The notes beneath the pieces are model-generated. The model did not search any database. It was not told where the DNA came from and was given only the letters and a program-made list of their open reading frames with translations. Both the position numbers and the translations under genes were made by a program. Shown one piece after another: positions 6,854 to 14,997 of a DNA stretch of 33,277 bases (position 1 is the stretch's first letter; each line of letters starts with the position of its first letter). The stretch comes from Spirochaetota bacterium. GTDB taxonomy: Bacteria > Spirochaetota > Spirochaetia > Treponematales > Treponemataceae. The stretch spans positions 1 through 33,277 of the forward strand of contig JAEWMY010000031.1 of assembly GCA_023393015.1 (NCBI GenBank). Direction: 5' to 3'.

Positions 6854-8438
6854 TGTCCTCTCCCTTGCGTCTCGCGAAGAAATCCTCGCCGCGGCCGTTT
6901 ATGACGACGAAGGCGGGCATGTCCCTCACGGTGACGAGTCGTACCGCCTCCATTCCGAGTTCCGGATAGTCGAGCACGCGCGATTCGGTAACGTGGCGTT
7001 CCGCGATCAGGGCCGCGATGCCCCCGGGCGTGCCCAGGTATACGGCTCCGAACGAGGCGCACGCAGATCTCCAGGTCTCGCTCCTGTTTCCCTTCGCCAG
7101 CGTCACGAGCGCGGCGCCACGGCTCATGAGTTCTTCCGCGTATTCGTCCATCCGTCCCGCTGTCGTCGGGCCGAAACTCCCGATGACGCGGCCTTCGGGC
7201 GTCCCGGCGGGTCCGGCGTACATGATCGGATAACGCGCGACGTAGTCGGGGAGGTCGTGCCCCGCGCGTATGATCCCGCGCCAGCGGGCGTGCGCCGCGT
7301 CCCGCGCGACAAGGAGGGGGCCGGACACGAGCACGGGAGTGCCGGGCGCGAGTCCCGCGAGGCGGGCGCGAATCGACTCGACGCCTTCGGTTGTATCGAT
7401 CCTGACCGCTCCCGGGCGTGGCGCGGAGCAGCGAGCGGCCGCTTCGGCGAGGCCGGGAACCGAGGCGGGATCGGCGACCGTCCGCTCGAGCCATACGCCG
7501 TCAGAGTCGATGCGACCGAGAAGGTTCCTGTGCGCGACGCAGGACACGCCGACCGATACGGGAAGGCTCGCCCCGTGCCGGGGCAGGCGAAGTACGCGGG
7601 CCGCCGTCGCGAGCGCCCTTCCGCCGAACTGCGCGCCGAGGCCGGTTTCGGCCGCGATCGAAAGTACCTCCCGCTCGAGGACGGAGTCGCGCTCGGGGAC
7701 GGTTCCCATGACACGGTAATCGAAACCCGGGGCCGGGGCGTCGAAATATCCCGCGGTGGCGAGCTTGAGCGCGAGCAGGTTCTGTTCGGGACTGATTCCC
7801 CCCGCGACGACGGAGATCACGTAGGGCGGGCAGGCCGCCGTGCCGAGCGCGGCGATCTTCTCGCGGAGGAACGCCGAGAACGCGGACGGCTCGAGAAGGG
7901 CCTTCGTGGCCTGCGTGAGCGTGGTCTTGTTCGACGATCCTCCGCCTTTCGCGCAAAAAAGGAAGCGATACGCCCGTCCGGCTCCGGGAGCGGGAACGGT
8001 CGCGAACAGGGCCGTTTGGGCCGGGCCGTTGTCTCCGGGATCCCGTTCGCCGAAAAAGCCCTCGGGCAGTGTCGTCGAGTTGCGGAGGGCTGACGCGCGC
8101 CAGGCGTCGAGCGCGCCGCCGGCGATGGCGCTCGTGTCGTCGCCGCCCGTCAGTATGCCCTCGTCCTTCCACGCGAACACCTGAGCCGTACCCGTATCCT
8201 GGCAGAGGGGGAGCGTGCCGCGCGAGGAGATAACGGCGTTCTCGAGGAGGTACGAAGCCACGAGGCGGTCATTGTCGCTTGCCCCGTCATCCCGGGCGAT
8301 CCCGAGCAGATGATCCAGATGCGGACGGGTGAACGTAAAGGAGAGGCGTTCGAAGGCGCGCTTCGCGAGACGCGAGATCGTGTCCGGCGGAAGGCTCGGA
8401 AAGCCCGCGGGACTGTCTTCAAGGCGGTCGAATTCCAT
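6822..8438 (-). CDS. fum: Class I (4Fe-4S) fumarate hydratase
   Basis: A 538-residue single-chain fumarase of the FumA/FumB type, interconverting fumarate and malate with an oxygen-sensitive [4Fe-4S] cluster. Likely cluster ligands are C79 (CQDTGTA), C203 (ACPPYVISV) and C300 (GVSCVAHR), with spacing close to E. coli FumA C105/C224/C318. The CAKGGGSSNKT segment and the C-terminal swivelling domain (GPTTAGRMDEYAEELMSRGA, LAKGNRSE) are also typical. The last ~11 residues run into the overlapping Hpt gene. The ATG at 8438 has no ribosome binding site but follows a TATACT box by 10 nt. Some family members act on tartrate or mesaconate; fumarate is the most likely substrate. An oxygen-sensitive fumarase fits an anaerobic or microaerophilic organism. 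Confidence 0.9.
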   Translation of the reverse strand: MEFDRLEDSPAGFPSLPPDTISRLAKRAFERLSFTFTRPHLDHLLGIARDDGASDNDRLVASYLLENAVISSRGTLPLCQDTGTAQVFAWKDEGILTGGDDTSAIAGGALDAWRASALRNSTTLPEGFFGERDPGDNGPAQTALFATVPAPGAGRAYRFLFCAKGGGSSNKTTLTQATKALLEPSAFSAFLREKIAALGTAACPPYVISVVAGGISPEQNLLALKLATAGYFDAPAPGFDYRVMGTVPERDSVLEREVLSIAAETGLGAQFGGRALATAARVLRLPRHGASLPVSVGVSCVAHRNLLGRIDSDGVWLERTVADPASVPGLAEAAARCSAPRPGAVRIDTTEGVESIRARLAGLAPGTPVLVSGPLLVARDAAHARWRGIIRAGHDLPDYVARYPIMYAGPAGTPEGRVIGSFGPTTAGRMDEYAEELMSRGAALVTLAKGNRSETWRSACASFGAVYLGTPGGIAALIAERHVTESRVLDYPELGMEAVRLVTVRDMPAFVVINGRGEDFFARRKGEDNGSHQHRRGS

Positions 8439-8448
8439 ATGATGTTAC

Positions 8449-8454
8449 AGTATA
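8449..8454 (-). promoter_or_regulatory. -10 box of the fumarase-Hpt operon
   Basis: On the minus strand TATACT (8454-8449) ends 10 nt before the ATG at 8438, giving a predicted leader of ~4 nt with no Shine-Dalgarno sequence. It lies back to back with the lepB -10 box, about 22 bp apart. Confidence 0.5.
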
Positions 8455-8475
8455 GCCCGGAGGGTGTTTTTTTGC

Positions 8476-8481
8476 TATACT
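8476..8481 (+). promoter_or_regulatory. -10 box of lepB
   Basis: TATACT followed by a ~25-nt leader containing AAAGGAG (8494-8500), 6 nt before the ATG at 8507. This is a conventional leadered start, in contrast to the divergent fumarase promoter. Confidence 0.55.
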
Positions 8482-8506
8482 GAAAAACGTCCGAAAGGAG
8501 AGTCAC

Positions 8507-10183
8507 ATGTCGTTATTGGTACTCGGGTGCGTCGTTCTTTCCGCGTTGTTCTCGCTTTTATCCCTCGGCCTTCCCTTGGGCGAGTCAGTCGGCGGCTTTC
8601 TTCTCGCGGCCGGTTACACGGTAGCCTTCGCCTTTTTTTCCTTCCGTTTTCGCGCCTCGCCGGGACGCTCGCGGCTCGCGGCGTACCGTAAATCCCTCGA
8701 ATACCTGCCGTTCGTCCTCTTCGCCGCTTTTGTGATGCGCAGGTCCGCGGGCGCCGAGACGTCATACGCGAACGACGTCGCCTCCGCGCTGTTATGGGTC
8801 GCGGTCGTCGTGACGACCTTCGTCATTCAGTACCGGCTTTCGGACAAGCGGGTGTCGCGATACTACCCCGAGCTCGGGGCGGCGGAGGAACGGCCGAAAT
8901 CGGCCGCGCGCCACGCCCTCGAATGGATCGACGCCCTCGTCCAGGCCGCCTGTCTCGTACTCATCATAAACCTGTTTTTTTTCCAGCTCTACGCCATACC
9001 TTCCGAGTCCATGGTTCCCGAGTTCATGATCGGGGATCGTGTCGTCGTGGTGAAAACCCCGTCGGGACCGAAGTTCCCGCTTACGGATGTCGGCATCCCG
9101 AGGATGCGCGGTTACGAGCGCGGTGATATCGTCGTTTTCAGCAACCCGCATTACAACGACACGCGCGAGGCCCGCGTGACCTCGTTCGCCTCGCAGCTCG
9201 TGTACATGCTGAGCTTCACCGCCGTCAACATCAACCGCGACGAGTTCGGGCGCGTCAAGGCCGACCCTCTCGTCAAGCGCGTCACGGGGGTTCCCGGCGA
9301 GAAGCTGATGATGGTAGACGGGGTCCTTTATTCCAAACGAGCGGGTGACGGAGAGTTTTCGCCCGTGGCGGAAGACGCCTCCTGGGCGTCATGGGACGTC
9401 GCGTCGTTGCCCAGGTCGGAACTGGCGCTCGTCAAGAACGTTCCCATGACGAAAGAGGCATTCGCCGACTTCGTCTCGGTGGAGTCTCGCAGGGCGAACC
9501 TGGATCTCGACGCCGCGCGACGCGAGGCGGAGTCCATCGTGAGGCGGTTCGCCTCGCTCAAGCGCTCGCCCGACACGGTCGTCGCCGCGCCGGAGCTCTT
9601 CCCGAGGGCCCGCTTCGAGGTACTGTCCCTCTTTCAGTCGAGCGACGAGATCGCGCGGGTTCTTTTGACGACTAACGGCGGGTATCTGTGGTTTCGCGAT
9701 TTCATGACCGCGTGGGCCTCTACCCCGAACCGCGCCAACCTGCACGACGACAGGGCAGAGCGGCTCAACGTGATGATGAAGCTCGCCTTCGGCCGGCTCG
9801 TCGTGCGGAACGCCGAGCTTTTGACGGGCAACGTAACGGCGGGCGAGTATACCGCGGACCCGGCGAGAAACGGCCTTTTCGCGGAAGCGGATTCTTACCT
9901 GTTCTATCTCGCGAGGAACGACCAGCGGAACATGGGCGAATTCCCCGCGGGCGAAGGAAACTACATCCCGAAAGACTGTTTTTTCATGATGGGAGACAAC
10001 CGCTTCAATTCCCTCGACATGCGGCATTCCTACGAGACGACTCTCGCTCCCGTCGACCCGGGCGACGCCTATTCCTTCCTCTATCGGTCGAACTTGAGCC
10101 CCCGGTACGTGCCGGTCAACCGGATACTCGGCGCCGCTTCGTTCAGGTTCTGGCCGCTTTCACGGTTGGGCCTTACGGAGTAG
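8507..10183 (+). CDS. lepB: Signal peptidase I, enlarged form
   Basis: A 558-residue membrane serine protease cleaving signal peptides of exported proteins. Residues ~1-50, 65-80 and 92-108 are hydrophobic and probably form membrane segments, followed by a further anchor at ~144-162. Catalytic Ser168 is in IPSESMVPEFMIGD (box B) and the general-base Lys257 in PLVKRVTGVPGE (box D). Box E is MGDNRFNSLDMRH (495-507). The box D-to-E distance is ~240 residues, against about 125 in E. coli LepB, so there is an insertion of roughly 110 residues, charged and helical, at ~300-450. The start is set by AAAGGAG. The last 11 bases overlap the convergent pseudokinase gene. Function is confident; the role of the insertion is unknown. 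Confidence 0.92.
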   Translation: MSLLVLGCVVLSALFSLLSLGLPLGESVGGFLLAAGYTVAFAFFSFRFRASPGRSRLAAYRKSLEYLPFVLFAAFVMRRSAGAETSYANDVASALLWVAVVVTTFVIQYRLSDKRVSRYYPELGAAEERPKSAARHALEWIDALVQAACLVLIINLFFFQLYAIPSESMVPEFMIGDRVVVVKTPSGPKFPLTDVGIPRMRGYERGDIVVFSNPHYNDTREARVTSFASQLVYMLSFTAVNINRDEFGRVKADPLVKRVTGVPGEKLMMVDGVLYSKRAGDGEFSPVAEDASWASWDVASLPRSELALVKNVPMTKEAFADFVSVESRRANLDLDAARREAESIVRRFASLKRSPDTVVAAPELFPRARFEVLSLFQSSDEIARVLLTTNGGYLWFRDFMTAWASTPNRANLHDDRAERLNVMMKLAFGRLVVRNAELLTGNVTAGEYTADPARNGLFAEADSYLFYLARNDQRNMGEFPAGEGNYIPKDCFFMMGDNRFNSLDMRHSYETTLAPVDPGDAYSFLYRSNLSPRYVPVNRILGAASFRFWPLSRLGLTE

Positions 10184-11738
10184 GCGCCCAGGGGGGGAGG
10201 TCGGCCGAGGAAAGCGCCTCGACGATCGCCCCCGTTCCCGCGATAACCTCCGCGCGTTCCTCGGGAGTTACCCGATCGACGAGCCACCGGCCGTCGTCGC
10301 GCGTGAGGCGTACCGTGTCGCGGTGGCGGTAGATCGTCAGCGGTTCCTCCGCGTCGTCGGCCGTCCATCCCGCGTCTCCGTTTCCGCTTTCGAGCGAGGG
10401 TACCCACAAATACAGGGACGTGCGGAATTCCTCGGCTTCGGCTTCGGCTTCGGCTTCGGCTTCCGATTCCGTCTCCGTCTCCTCGATCACGAGTCCCGTT
10501 ATTCCGAACACGGTTTGCCCCTTTTTCGCGCCGCCCTCGGCGAGTACCTCGGGTGACACGAGGGTCGCCTTCGACTCGTAGTTGAGCCGCATCTTGGTGG
10601 AAACGAAAAGGGTACTCGCGAGGGTATCGTAGTCGTTTCCGGCGTTTCGCGTGCCGAAGGCGTCGATACGTACCGTGTCGAGGGAACCGATCGCCCTGTA
10701 GTAGCCTTCAACGACCTCGCGGGGGGACATTCCCTTCGTCGAGGGTCTCGAGGCCGCGCCGCGCGCCCAGCTGACGGCGAAAGCGGTCAGGGCGGCCGCC
10801 GCGACGAAGGAGATCGCGAGCGTCCTGCCGTGCTTGCGGAAAAACTCCGCGCGTTTCGCCCGGTACGCGCGTGCCTGCGCGACTTTCGCTCTCGTCCGGG
10901 AGGCCTCAGGCGAGGCCCCGCCTCCGTGCCGCGCGGGGTCGAGCACGGAACGATAGTCGTCGCCGAAGGCGAGCAGGGTATCGAGCGACGCGGCGAGCGT
11001 GCAGTTCACGAGGGCGTTCACGCAATCAGCCGCGGGCTTGCGGACGGAGGCGTTTTCGAGACCGGCCGGAATGAAGTCGGCGGATCTCATGAGACGGGCG
11101 ATCTCGCCCGCTGCTTCCTCGGCGTCGTGCCTTGATAAGCTCTCCGCGTCGAAGGGCGGCTTTCCGGTTATGACGCGATACGCGAGCGTCCCTGCCATAA
11201 AACCGAACCTGCGGGATTCGTCGCGATCCTCGTCGGGATAGGTCCAAAGGAGCTTCCCGCGCCGAACCGCGTCGGCTCCGCGGGCCACAAGAGAGCGATC
11301 GTAGAGTCTCGTCGGAAGCACGAGGAAACCGCCTTCGGGCGAGGCGAGTATGCCTCCGGGACCGTTCGCGAGCGCGGCGTTTCTTGCCTCTCTCCCGACC
11401 TCGCCGTAGGAGGCGACGCGCTCGAAGAACGAGGTGAAGCGGTGAAATGCCGACCACGCGGCCTCAACGTCGTCTCCCGTTATGACCGAAAGCAGGGTCG
11501 TTCCGTCGAAGGCCGGCCCGTAGGCGAGCATCGACTCGTCCTTCGTTCCCTCGGCGACGCATGTCGTTCCCGTTACCTGCCAGCGGGTGATGGTCCCGTC
11601 GAAGGCGAGGGCGTATCCCTGTTCCGCGAGGGAGTCGTGCAGGCGCGCCTTCGCGAATTCCCGCGCGGAAAGACCCGTGTCGACCGTCGTGCGCGCGGCT
11701 CCGTCTATCGTCCGCTCTCCGATAATCGCCATCGTCAT
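10173..11738 (-). CDS. Membrane-anchored protein with a degenerate serine/threonine-kinase-like domain
   Basis: A 521-residue protein. The cytoplasmic part resembles the C-lobe of eukaryotic-like kinases. NGPGGILASPEGGFLVLP (~125-142) occupies the place of the HRDxKPxNIL...DFG region, and FGFMAGTLAYRVITGKPPF (178-196) resembles the helix F segment that usually reads GxxLYExLTGxPPF. The HRD aspartate and DFG aspartate are missing, so catalysis is unlikely. One membrane segment (306-326) is followed by an exported domain of ~190 residues with WVPSLES and a late DGRWLVDRVTPEER motif typical of periplasmic sensor-like folds. A Glu/Ala repeat (~413-431) is encoded by a hexanucleotide repeat. The ATG overlaps the hflC stop by 4 nt (ATGA), so it belongs to the hflKC operon. 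The pseudokinase call is inference from motif layout. Confidence 0.55.
   Translation of the reverse strand: MTMAIIGERTIDGAARTTVDTGLSAREFAKARLHDSLAEQGYALAFDGTITRWQVTGTTCVAEGTKDESMLAYGPAFDGTTLLSVITGDDVEAAWSAFHRFTSFFERVASYGEVGREARNAALANGPGGILASPEGGFLVLPTRLYDRSLVARGADAVRRGKLLWTYPDEDRDESRRFGFMAGTLAYRVITGKPPFDAESLSRHDAEEAAGEIARLMRSADFIPAGLENASVRKPAADCVNALVNCTLAASLDTLLAFGDDYRSVLDPARHGGGASPEASRTRAKVAQARAYRAKRAEFFRKHGRTLAISFVAAAALTAFAVSWARGAASRPSTKGMSPREVVEGYYRAIGSLDTVRIDAFGTRNAGNDYDTLASTLFVSTKMRLNYESKATLVSPEVLAEGGAKKGQTVFGITGLVIEETETESEAEAEAEAEAEEFRTSLYLWVPSLESGNGDAGWTADDAEEPLTIYRHRDTVRLTRDDGRWLVDRVTPEERAEVIAGTGAIVEALSSADLPPWAPTP
10433..10462 (+). repeat. Five tandem copies of a hexanucleotide (CGGCTT)
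   Basis: Five uninterrupted CGGCTT units within the pseudokinase gene, encoding Glu-Ala pairs on the minus strand. The degenerate flank (ccgattccgtctccgtctcc) suggests an older, longer tract. Copy-number change would alter protein length by two residues without a frameshift. Confidence 0.9.
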
Positions 11739-12718
11739 CTGCCGTTCGGGGAATACAGGTACTTGAAGTACTCCATGTCCGTCGACATGACCTTGTCGAA
11801 GGTCGGCATCGTCGTTCTGTAGGTTTCTATGCTTTTCCAGAAACTGTAGAACTCGGGGTCCTTGCTGTAGGCGTCGGCGTAGATGCGCGAGGCCTCGGCG
11901 TCCGCGTCGCCTTTGATGCGTTCCGCGCGGTTATACGCGGTCGAGAGGAGGGTTTTGCGTTCGTTCTCGAGCTTGCCCATCCACTCGGCCTTTTTTCCCT
12001 CGCCGGTTGACCTGAACGTCTGCGCGATCTGGTTTCGTTCCTTTATCATGCGGTTATAGACGCTCTCGGTGAGCTCGTCGGAATACCTGATTTGCCTCGG
12101 CACGATGTCGATGAGCTCGATGCCGAATTCGGGAACCTTCGTCCGCGCGATGTCGGCCATTTCCCCGCTCAGCGCCCGCCGTCCCCGGGAGATCGTCTCG
12201 TATTTTATCTTTTCCCCGGTAATCTGGCTCAGCTGCACCTCCTCGGCGTCGGCGCCCAGGGCGAAGTTCTCGCGATGCTGCAGCTCGTTGATGATGTTGG
12301 AATTGCGCACGACGTCATTGAGGCTCGACGAGGTGATGACCGTCCGCACCGCCGAGTCGATGACGTCGCTGAGGCGCGAGTACGCCGCTTCGACGGAGGT
12401 GACCGATTCGTAGAACTTGACGGGATCGGAGATGCGCCAGCGGCTCGTCGTGTCCACGATGATGAACTGGTTTTCCTTGGTGGGTATGCGCTGGGAGTCG
12501 CCCTCGAGCGACATGACCTTGCGCGGGTACTTGACGACCGAATCGACGAACGGCACGCGCGTGTGAAGGCCGGCTTCGGAGGACGAGGCGACAATCTCGC
12601 CGAAACGGGTAACCACGGCCTGGTCACCCTCGTTTATCACGTAAAAGGGGTTCGCCATGAGGGCGAGAATGACCGCCGCTACGGCGGTTACGAGTATGCG
12701 GGATGAAACGGTTCTCAT
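11735..12718 (-). CDS. hflC: HflC, SPFH-domain regulator of FtsH
   Basis: A 327-residue membrane protein with an N-terminal transmembrane helix (~8-27) and an SPFH/band-7 domain (NEGDQAVVTRFGEIV ... TRVPFVDSVVKYPRKV). It ends in a long helical region (KAEWMGKLENERKTLL, AERIKGDADAEASRIYADAY) and a C-terminal segment (DPEFYSFWKSIETYR) that is characteristic of HflC. In characterised bacteria HflK and HflC form a large cage around the FtsH membrane protease. The ATG overlaps the hflK stop by 4 nt, and its own stop overlaps the pseudokinase start by 4 nt. Length and motifs are normal for the family. No ftsH gene is in this window. Confidence 0.93.
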   Translation of the reverse strand: MRTVSSRILVTAVAAVILALMANPFYVINEGDQAVVTRFGEIVASSSEAGLHTRVPFVDSVVKYPRKVMSLEGDSQRIPTKENQFIIVDTTSRWRISDPVKFYESVTSVEAAYSRLSDVIDSAVRTVITSSSLNDVVRNSNIINELQHRENFALGADAEEVQLSQITGEKIKYETISRGRRALSGEMADIARTKVPEFGIELIDIVPRQIRYSDELTESVYNRMIKERNQIAQTFRSTGEGKKAEWMGKLENERKTLLSTAYNRAERIKGDADAEASRIYADAYSKDPEFYSFWKSIETYRTTMPTFDKVMSTDMEYFKYLYSPNGR

Positions 12719-13683
12719 CGTGAGGCCCCCTTGTCGAGCGTCTTGAGCGGGAGGAAATTTTCGAGTTTCTTGTCCACCAGGGTCGTCCCGCGCTCCGAGG
12801 AGAACAGGGCCTCGATCGTTTCGAGGTAGAGGCGCCTCCTCGTGACGTCGGGCGCCTTTCGGTACTCCGCGAAAACCGAATTGAAACGGGCGACGTCGCC
12901 TTGCGCGCGGTTGACGCGCTCCGCGGCGTAGCCCTTCGCCACCTGAACGAGCTTTTCCGCCTCGCCGGCCGCTTTCGGTATCTCGGCGTTATACGCTTCC
13001 TTTCCTTCGTTGATGAGGCGGTTCATGTCCTGTATCGCCTTGTTGACGTCCTCGAAGGCCTCCTGGACTCCGGCCGGCGGCACGATGTTCTGGAGTTGGA
13101 CGTTAATCACCGTCACGCCGAGATCGAACTCTCGAAGCTGTTCGTTCATCATCGAGATGGAGGCGTTTTCGATCGCCGTGCGTTCGGGTCCGATGACGTC
13201 GAGGATCGCCCGGTCTCCGACGAGGGTATTGATGACCGACTGTGACACGTCCCTGATGGTCGATCGTCTGACGTTTTCGTGGACGTTGAAGAGCCAGGCG
13301 CGCGGGTCGTTGATGCGGTACTGGATGATCCACTCGACGTCGACGATGTTGAGGTCTCCGGTCAGCATCGTCGTTTCCCGCGTGATGTTGTTTTCATAGA
13401 CGTTCGTAGAACCGCTTTGCACCGTCCTGAATCCGAACTGTTCGGTTTGAATGGCCTTCGAGGGAACGTTGTAGCTCCGGTCTATCCCCAGGGGTAATTT
13501 GAAGTGAAGGCCGGGTCCGACGGTGGTTTTATACCGCCCGAAGCGGGTTACGACCGCGTCTTCGGTTTGATCGACGACGAAAAAGCCCGTAAACGCCAGG
13601 GCGAGAACGGCCAGAACGGCCGCTCCGAGCGCCACCAGCGAGAGAGAAGGGCGGGATGGTCTTTGACCGGGGTTCATGTCCAT
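12715..13683 (-). CDS. hflK: HflK, SPFH-domain regulator of FtsH
   Basis: A 322-residue partner of HflC. The start at 13683 (MDMNPGQRPSRPSLS) is chosen because GGAGGA lies directly upstream; longer readings into the intergenic region are unsupported. A transmembrane helix covers ~14-36. The SPFH domain follows (VDQTEDAVVTRFGRYKTT, GPGLHFKLPLGID), with VEWIIQYRINDPRAWLFNV, VINVQLQNIVPPAGVQEAF and a helical AERVNRAQGDVARFNSVFAEYRK segment typical of HflK. It is the first gene of the hflK-hflC-pseudokinase operon. Confidence 0.93.
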   Translation of the reverse strand: MDMNPGQRPSRPSLSLVALGAAVLAVLALAFTGFFVVDQTEDAVVTRFGRYKTTVGPGLHFKLPLGIDRSYNVPSKAIQTEQFGFRTVQSGSTNVYENNITRETTMLTGDLNIVDVEWIIQYRINDPRAWLFNVHENVRRSTIRDVSQSVINTLVGDRAILDVIGPERTAIENASISMMNEQLREFDLGVTVINVQLQNIVPPAGVQEAFEDVNKAIQDMNRLINEGKEAYNAEIPKAAGEAEKLVQVAKGYAAERVNRAQGDVARFNSVFAEYRKAPDVTRRRLYLETIEALFSSERGTTLVDKKLENFLPLKTLDKGASR

Positions 13684-13707
13684 GGTTCCTCCGTGTACGT
13701 ACGGTAA

Positions 13708-13736
13708 AATGTAGCCATATTCGCGGTCGTGGGCAA
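13708..13736 (-). promoter_or_regulatory. Candidate promoter of the hflK-hflC operon
   Basis: Minus strand TTGCCC (13736-13731), 17-bp spacer, TACATT (13713-13708); each hexamer matches consensus at 4 of 6 positions. It would give a leader of ~18 nt containing the GGAGGA before the ATG at 13683. Confidence 0.45.
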
Positions 13737-13743
13737 GGTCGTC

Positions 13744-13772
13744 TTGAATAAAGGCGCGAAAAGTTCTATATA
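13744..13772 (+). promoter_or_regulatory. Promoter of rpoZ (leaderless type)
   Basis: TTGAAT (13744-13749), 17-bp spacer, TATATA (13767-13772), then six bases (tacggt) and the ATG at 13779. Predicted +1 coincides with the start codon, and no Shine-Dalgarno sequence exists. The box is followed by CGGT before ATG, as in tatD. Confidence 0.6.
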
Positions 13773-13778
13773 TACGGT

Positions 13779-13973
13779 ATGATTTTTCCATTGGAACAGC
13801 TCGTGGAATTCACGGGCAACGTGTACGAAGTAACCTGCGCCTCCATTCGCCGGGCATATCAGCTTTCCATGGTACGCGACCCCGAAATCGAGGACAATGA
13901 CGGCAAGGTCGTGTCCCTCGCGGCCAATCAGGTATTCACCAAGACGGTGGAATACCAGATAGAAAAGCAGTAA
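13779..13973 (+). CDS. rpoZ: RNA polymerase omega subunit, short spirochaetal form
   Basis: A 64-residue protein beginning MIFPLEQLVEFTGNVYEVTC. The CASIRRAYQLS segment corresponds to the conserved omega helix (R-R-A-x-Q-L), and the DGKVVSLAANQVFTKTVEYQ tail corresponds to the region that contacts beta-prime. Omega assists beta-prime folding and, in many bacteria, forms part of a ppGpp site. It is shorter than E. coli omega (91 residues). It is 15 bp upstream of miaA on the same strand, so the two are probably co-transcribed. Assignment rests on motif similarity. Confidence 0.8.
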   Translation: MIFPLEQLVEFTGNVYEVTCASIRRAYQLSMVRDPEIEDNDGKVVSLAANQVFTKTVEYQIEKQ

Positions 13974-13988
13974 TACCCGCCTATCCCG

Positions 13989-14942
13989 ATGGATCGACCG
14001 CCGGATATTCCGGTACTCGTCATCTTCGGTTCCACCGCGTGCGGCAAGACAGCCCTCGCGGAGCGCCTGTTTGCCGATTCCGGGCCGTTTTCCGGCAGGG
14101 TCGGCATTATCAGCGCCGATTCCATGCAAGTGTATCGCGGCATGGATATCGGCACGGCGAAACCCGATCCCTCCCTGCTACGACGCCTTCCCCACGAGCT
14201 CATCGACGTACGCGACGTTGCGGAACGGTTTTCCGTGGCCGATTTCGTGTCCCTCGCGGATGACTCCTGCGCGCGCATTAACGCGAGCGGCCGTGTTCCG
14301 CTCATCCTCGGGGGGACCGGTTTTTACATACGGAATTTCCTGTACGGCCTGCCCTCGACGCCCCCTTCCGACCCAGAAATCCGCGCGCGCCTCCAGGATC
14401 GTCTCGCCCGTGAGGGCCCCGCCGCCCTCTACCGGGAGTTGGCCGACAAGGATCCCCGTCGCGCGTCGGAGCTGCACCCGAACGACGGGTATCGTATTAC
14501 CCGCGCGCTCGAGGTGTACGAGACGGCCGGAACCACGTTCGACTCCTTCGCCCTTCCCGCCTCGTTCCGGCCCGGGTATCGCTTCCTGGTTTTCGTGCTG
14601 ACGCGGGAACGCGACGACTTGTATGAGCGCATCGACCGTCGAATCGACGCGATGTTCGCGGAAGGCCTCGCGGACGAGGTCGAGCGTCTCGTTTCGGCGG
14701 GGTACGGGCCGTCCGATCCCGGGATGCGGGCTATCGGCTACCGGGAGTTTTTCGGCGAAACGGGGCTGGATCGGGACCTTCGCGCGGTGCGCGAGCGGAT
14801 CTCCCGCGACACGAAACGCTACGCCAAACGGCAGGAGACCTACGTCAGATCGCTTCCCGGAGTCGTGTGCGTCGGCGCGGACGCCCCGGGCGCGGTAGCC
14901 TGGCTCGCGGCCGATTTCCTCCGGAAGGCCGGCGGTACTTGA
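13989..14942 (+). CDS. miaA: tRNA dimethylallyltransferase, canonical MiaA
   Basis: A 317-residue canonical MiaA. P-loop GSTACGKT (14-21), ISADSMQVYRGMDIGTAKP (41-59, catalytic D44), HELIDVRDVAERFSVADF, GGTGFYIRNFLYGLP, and the C-terminal AIGYREFF and TKRYAKRQETY motifs. It uses DMAPP, a product of the pathway begun by the nearby dxs. The ATG at 13989 has no clear ribosome binding site and probably relies on coupling to rpoZ 15 nt upstream. The genome segment therefore carries two distinct MiaA proteins, this one and the divergent copy at 4545-5468. This copy is the better match to the family. Confidence 0.93.
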   Translation: MDRPPDIPVLVIFGSTACGKTALAERLFADSGPFSGRVGIISADSMQVYRGMDIGTAKPDPSLLRRLPHELIDVRDVAERFSVADFVSLADDSCARINASGRVPLILGGTGFYIRNFLYGLPSTPPSDPEIRARLQDRLAREGPAALYRELADKDPRRASELHPNDGYRITRALEVYETAGTTFDSFALPASFRPGYRFLVFVLTRERDDLYERIDRRIDAMFAEGLADEVERLVSAGYGPSDPGMRAIGYREFFGETGLDRDLRAVRERISRDTKRYAKRQETYVRSLPGVVCVGADAPGAVAWLAADFLRKAGGT

Positions 14943-14967
14943 CTGGCACTACGACAAACGATATTAT
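14939..14967 (+). promoter_or_regulatory. Promoter of the bS22-like gene
   Basis: TTGACT (14939-14944), 17-bp spacer, TATTAT (14962-14967); both hexamers are near consensus (5/6 or better for TTGACx). The -35 overlaps the miaA stop codon. The leader is ~24 nt and contains AAGGAG before the GTG at 14998. Confidence 0.7.
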
Positions 14968-14997
14968 ATCCAGACTTTATCGATAAGGAGTGCCGAC

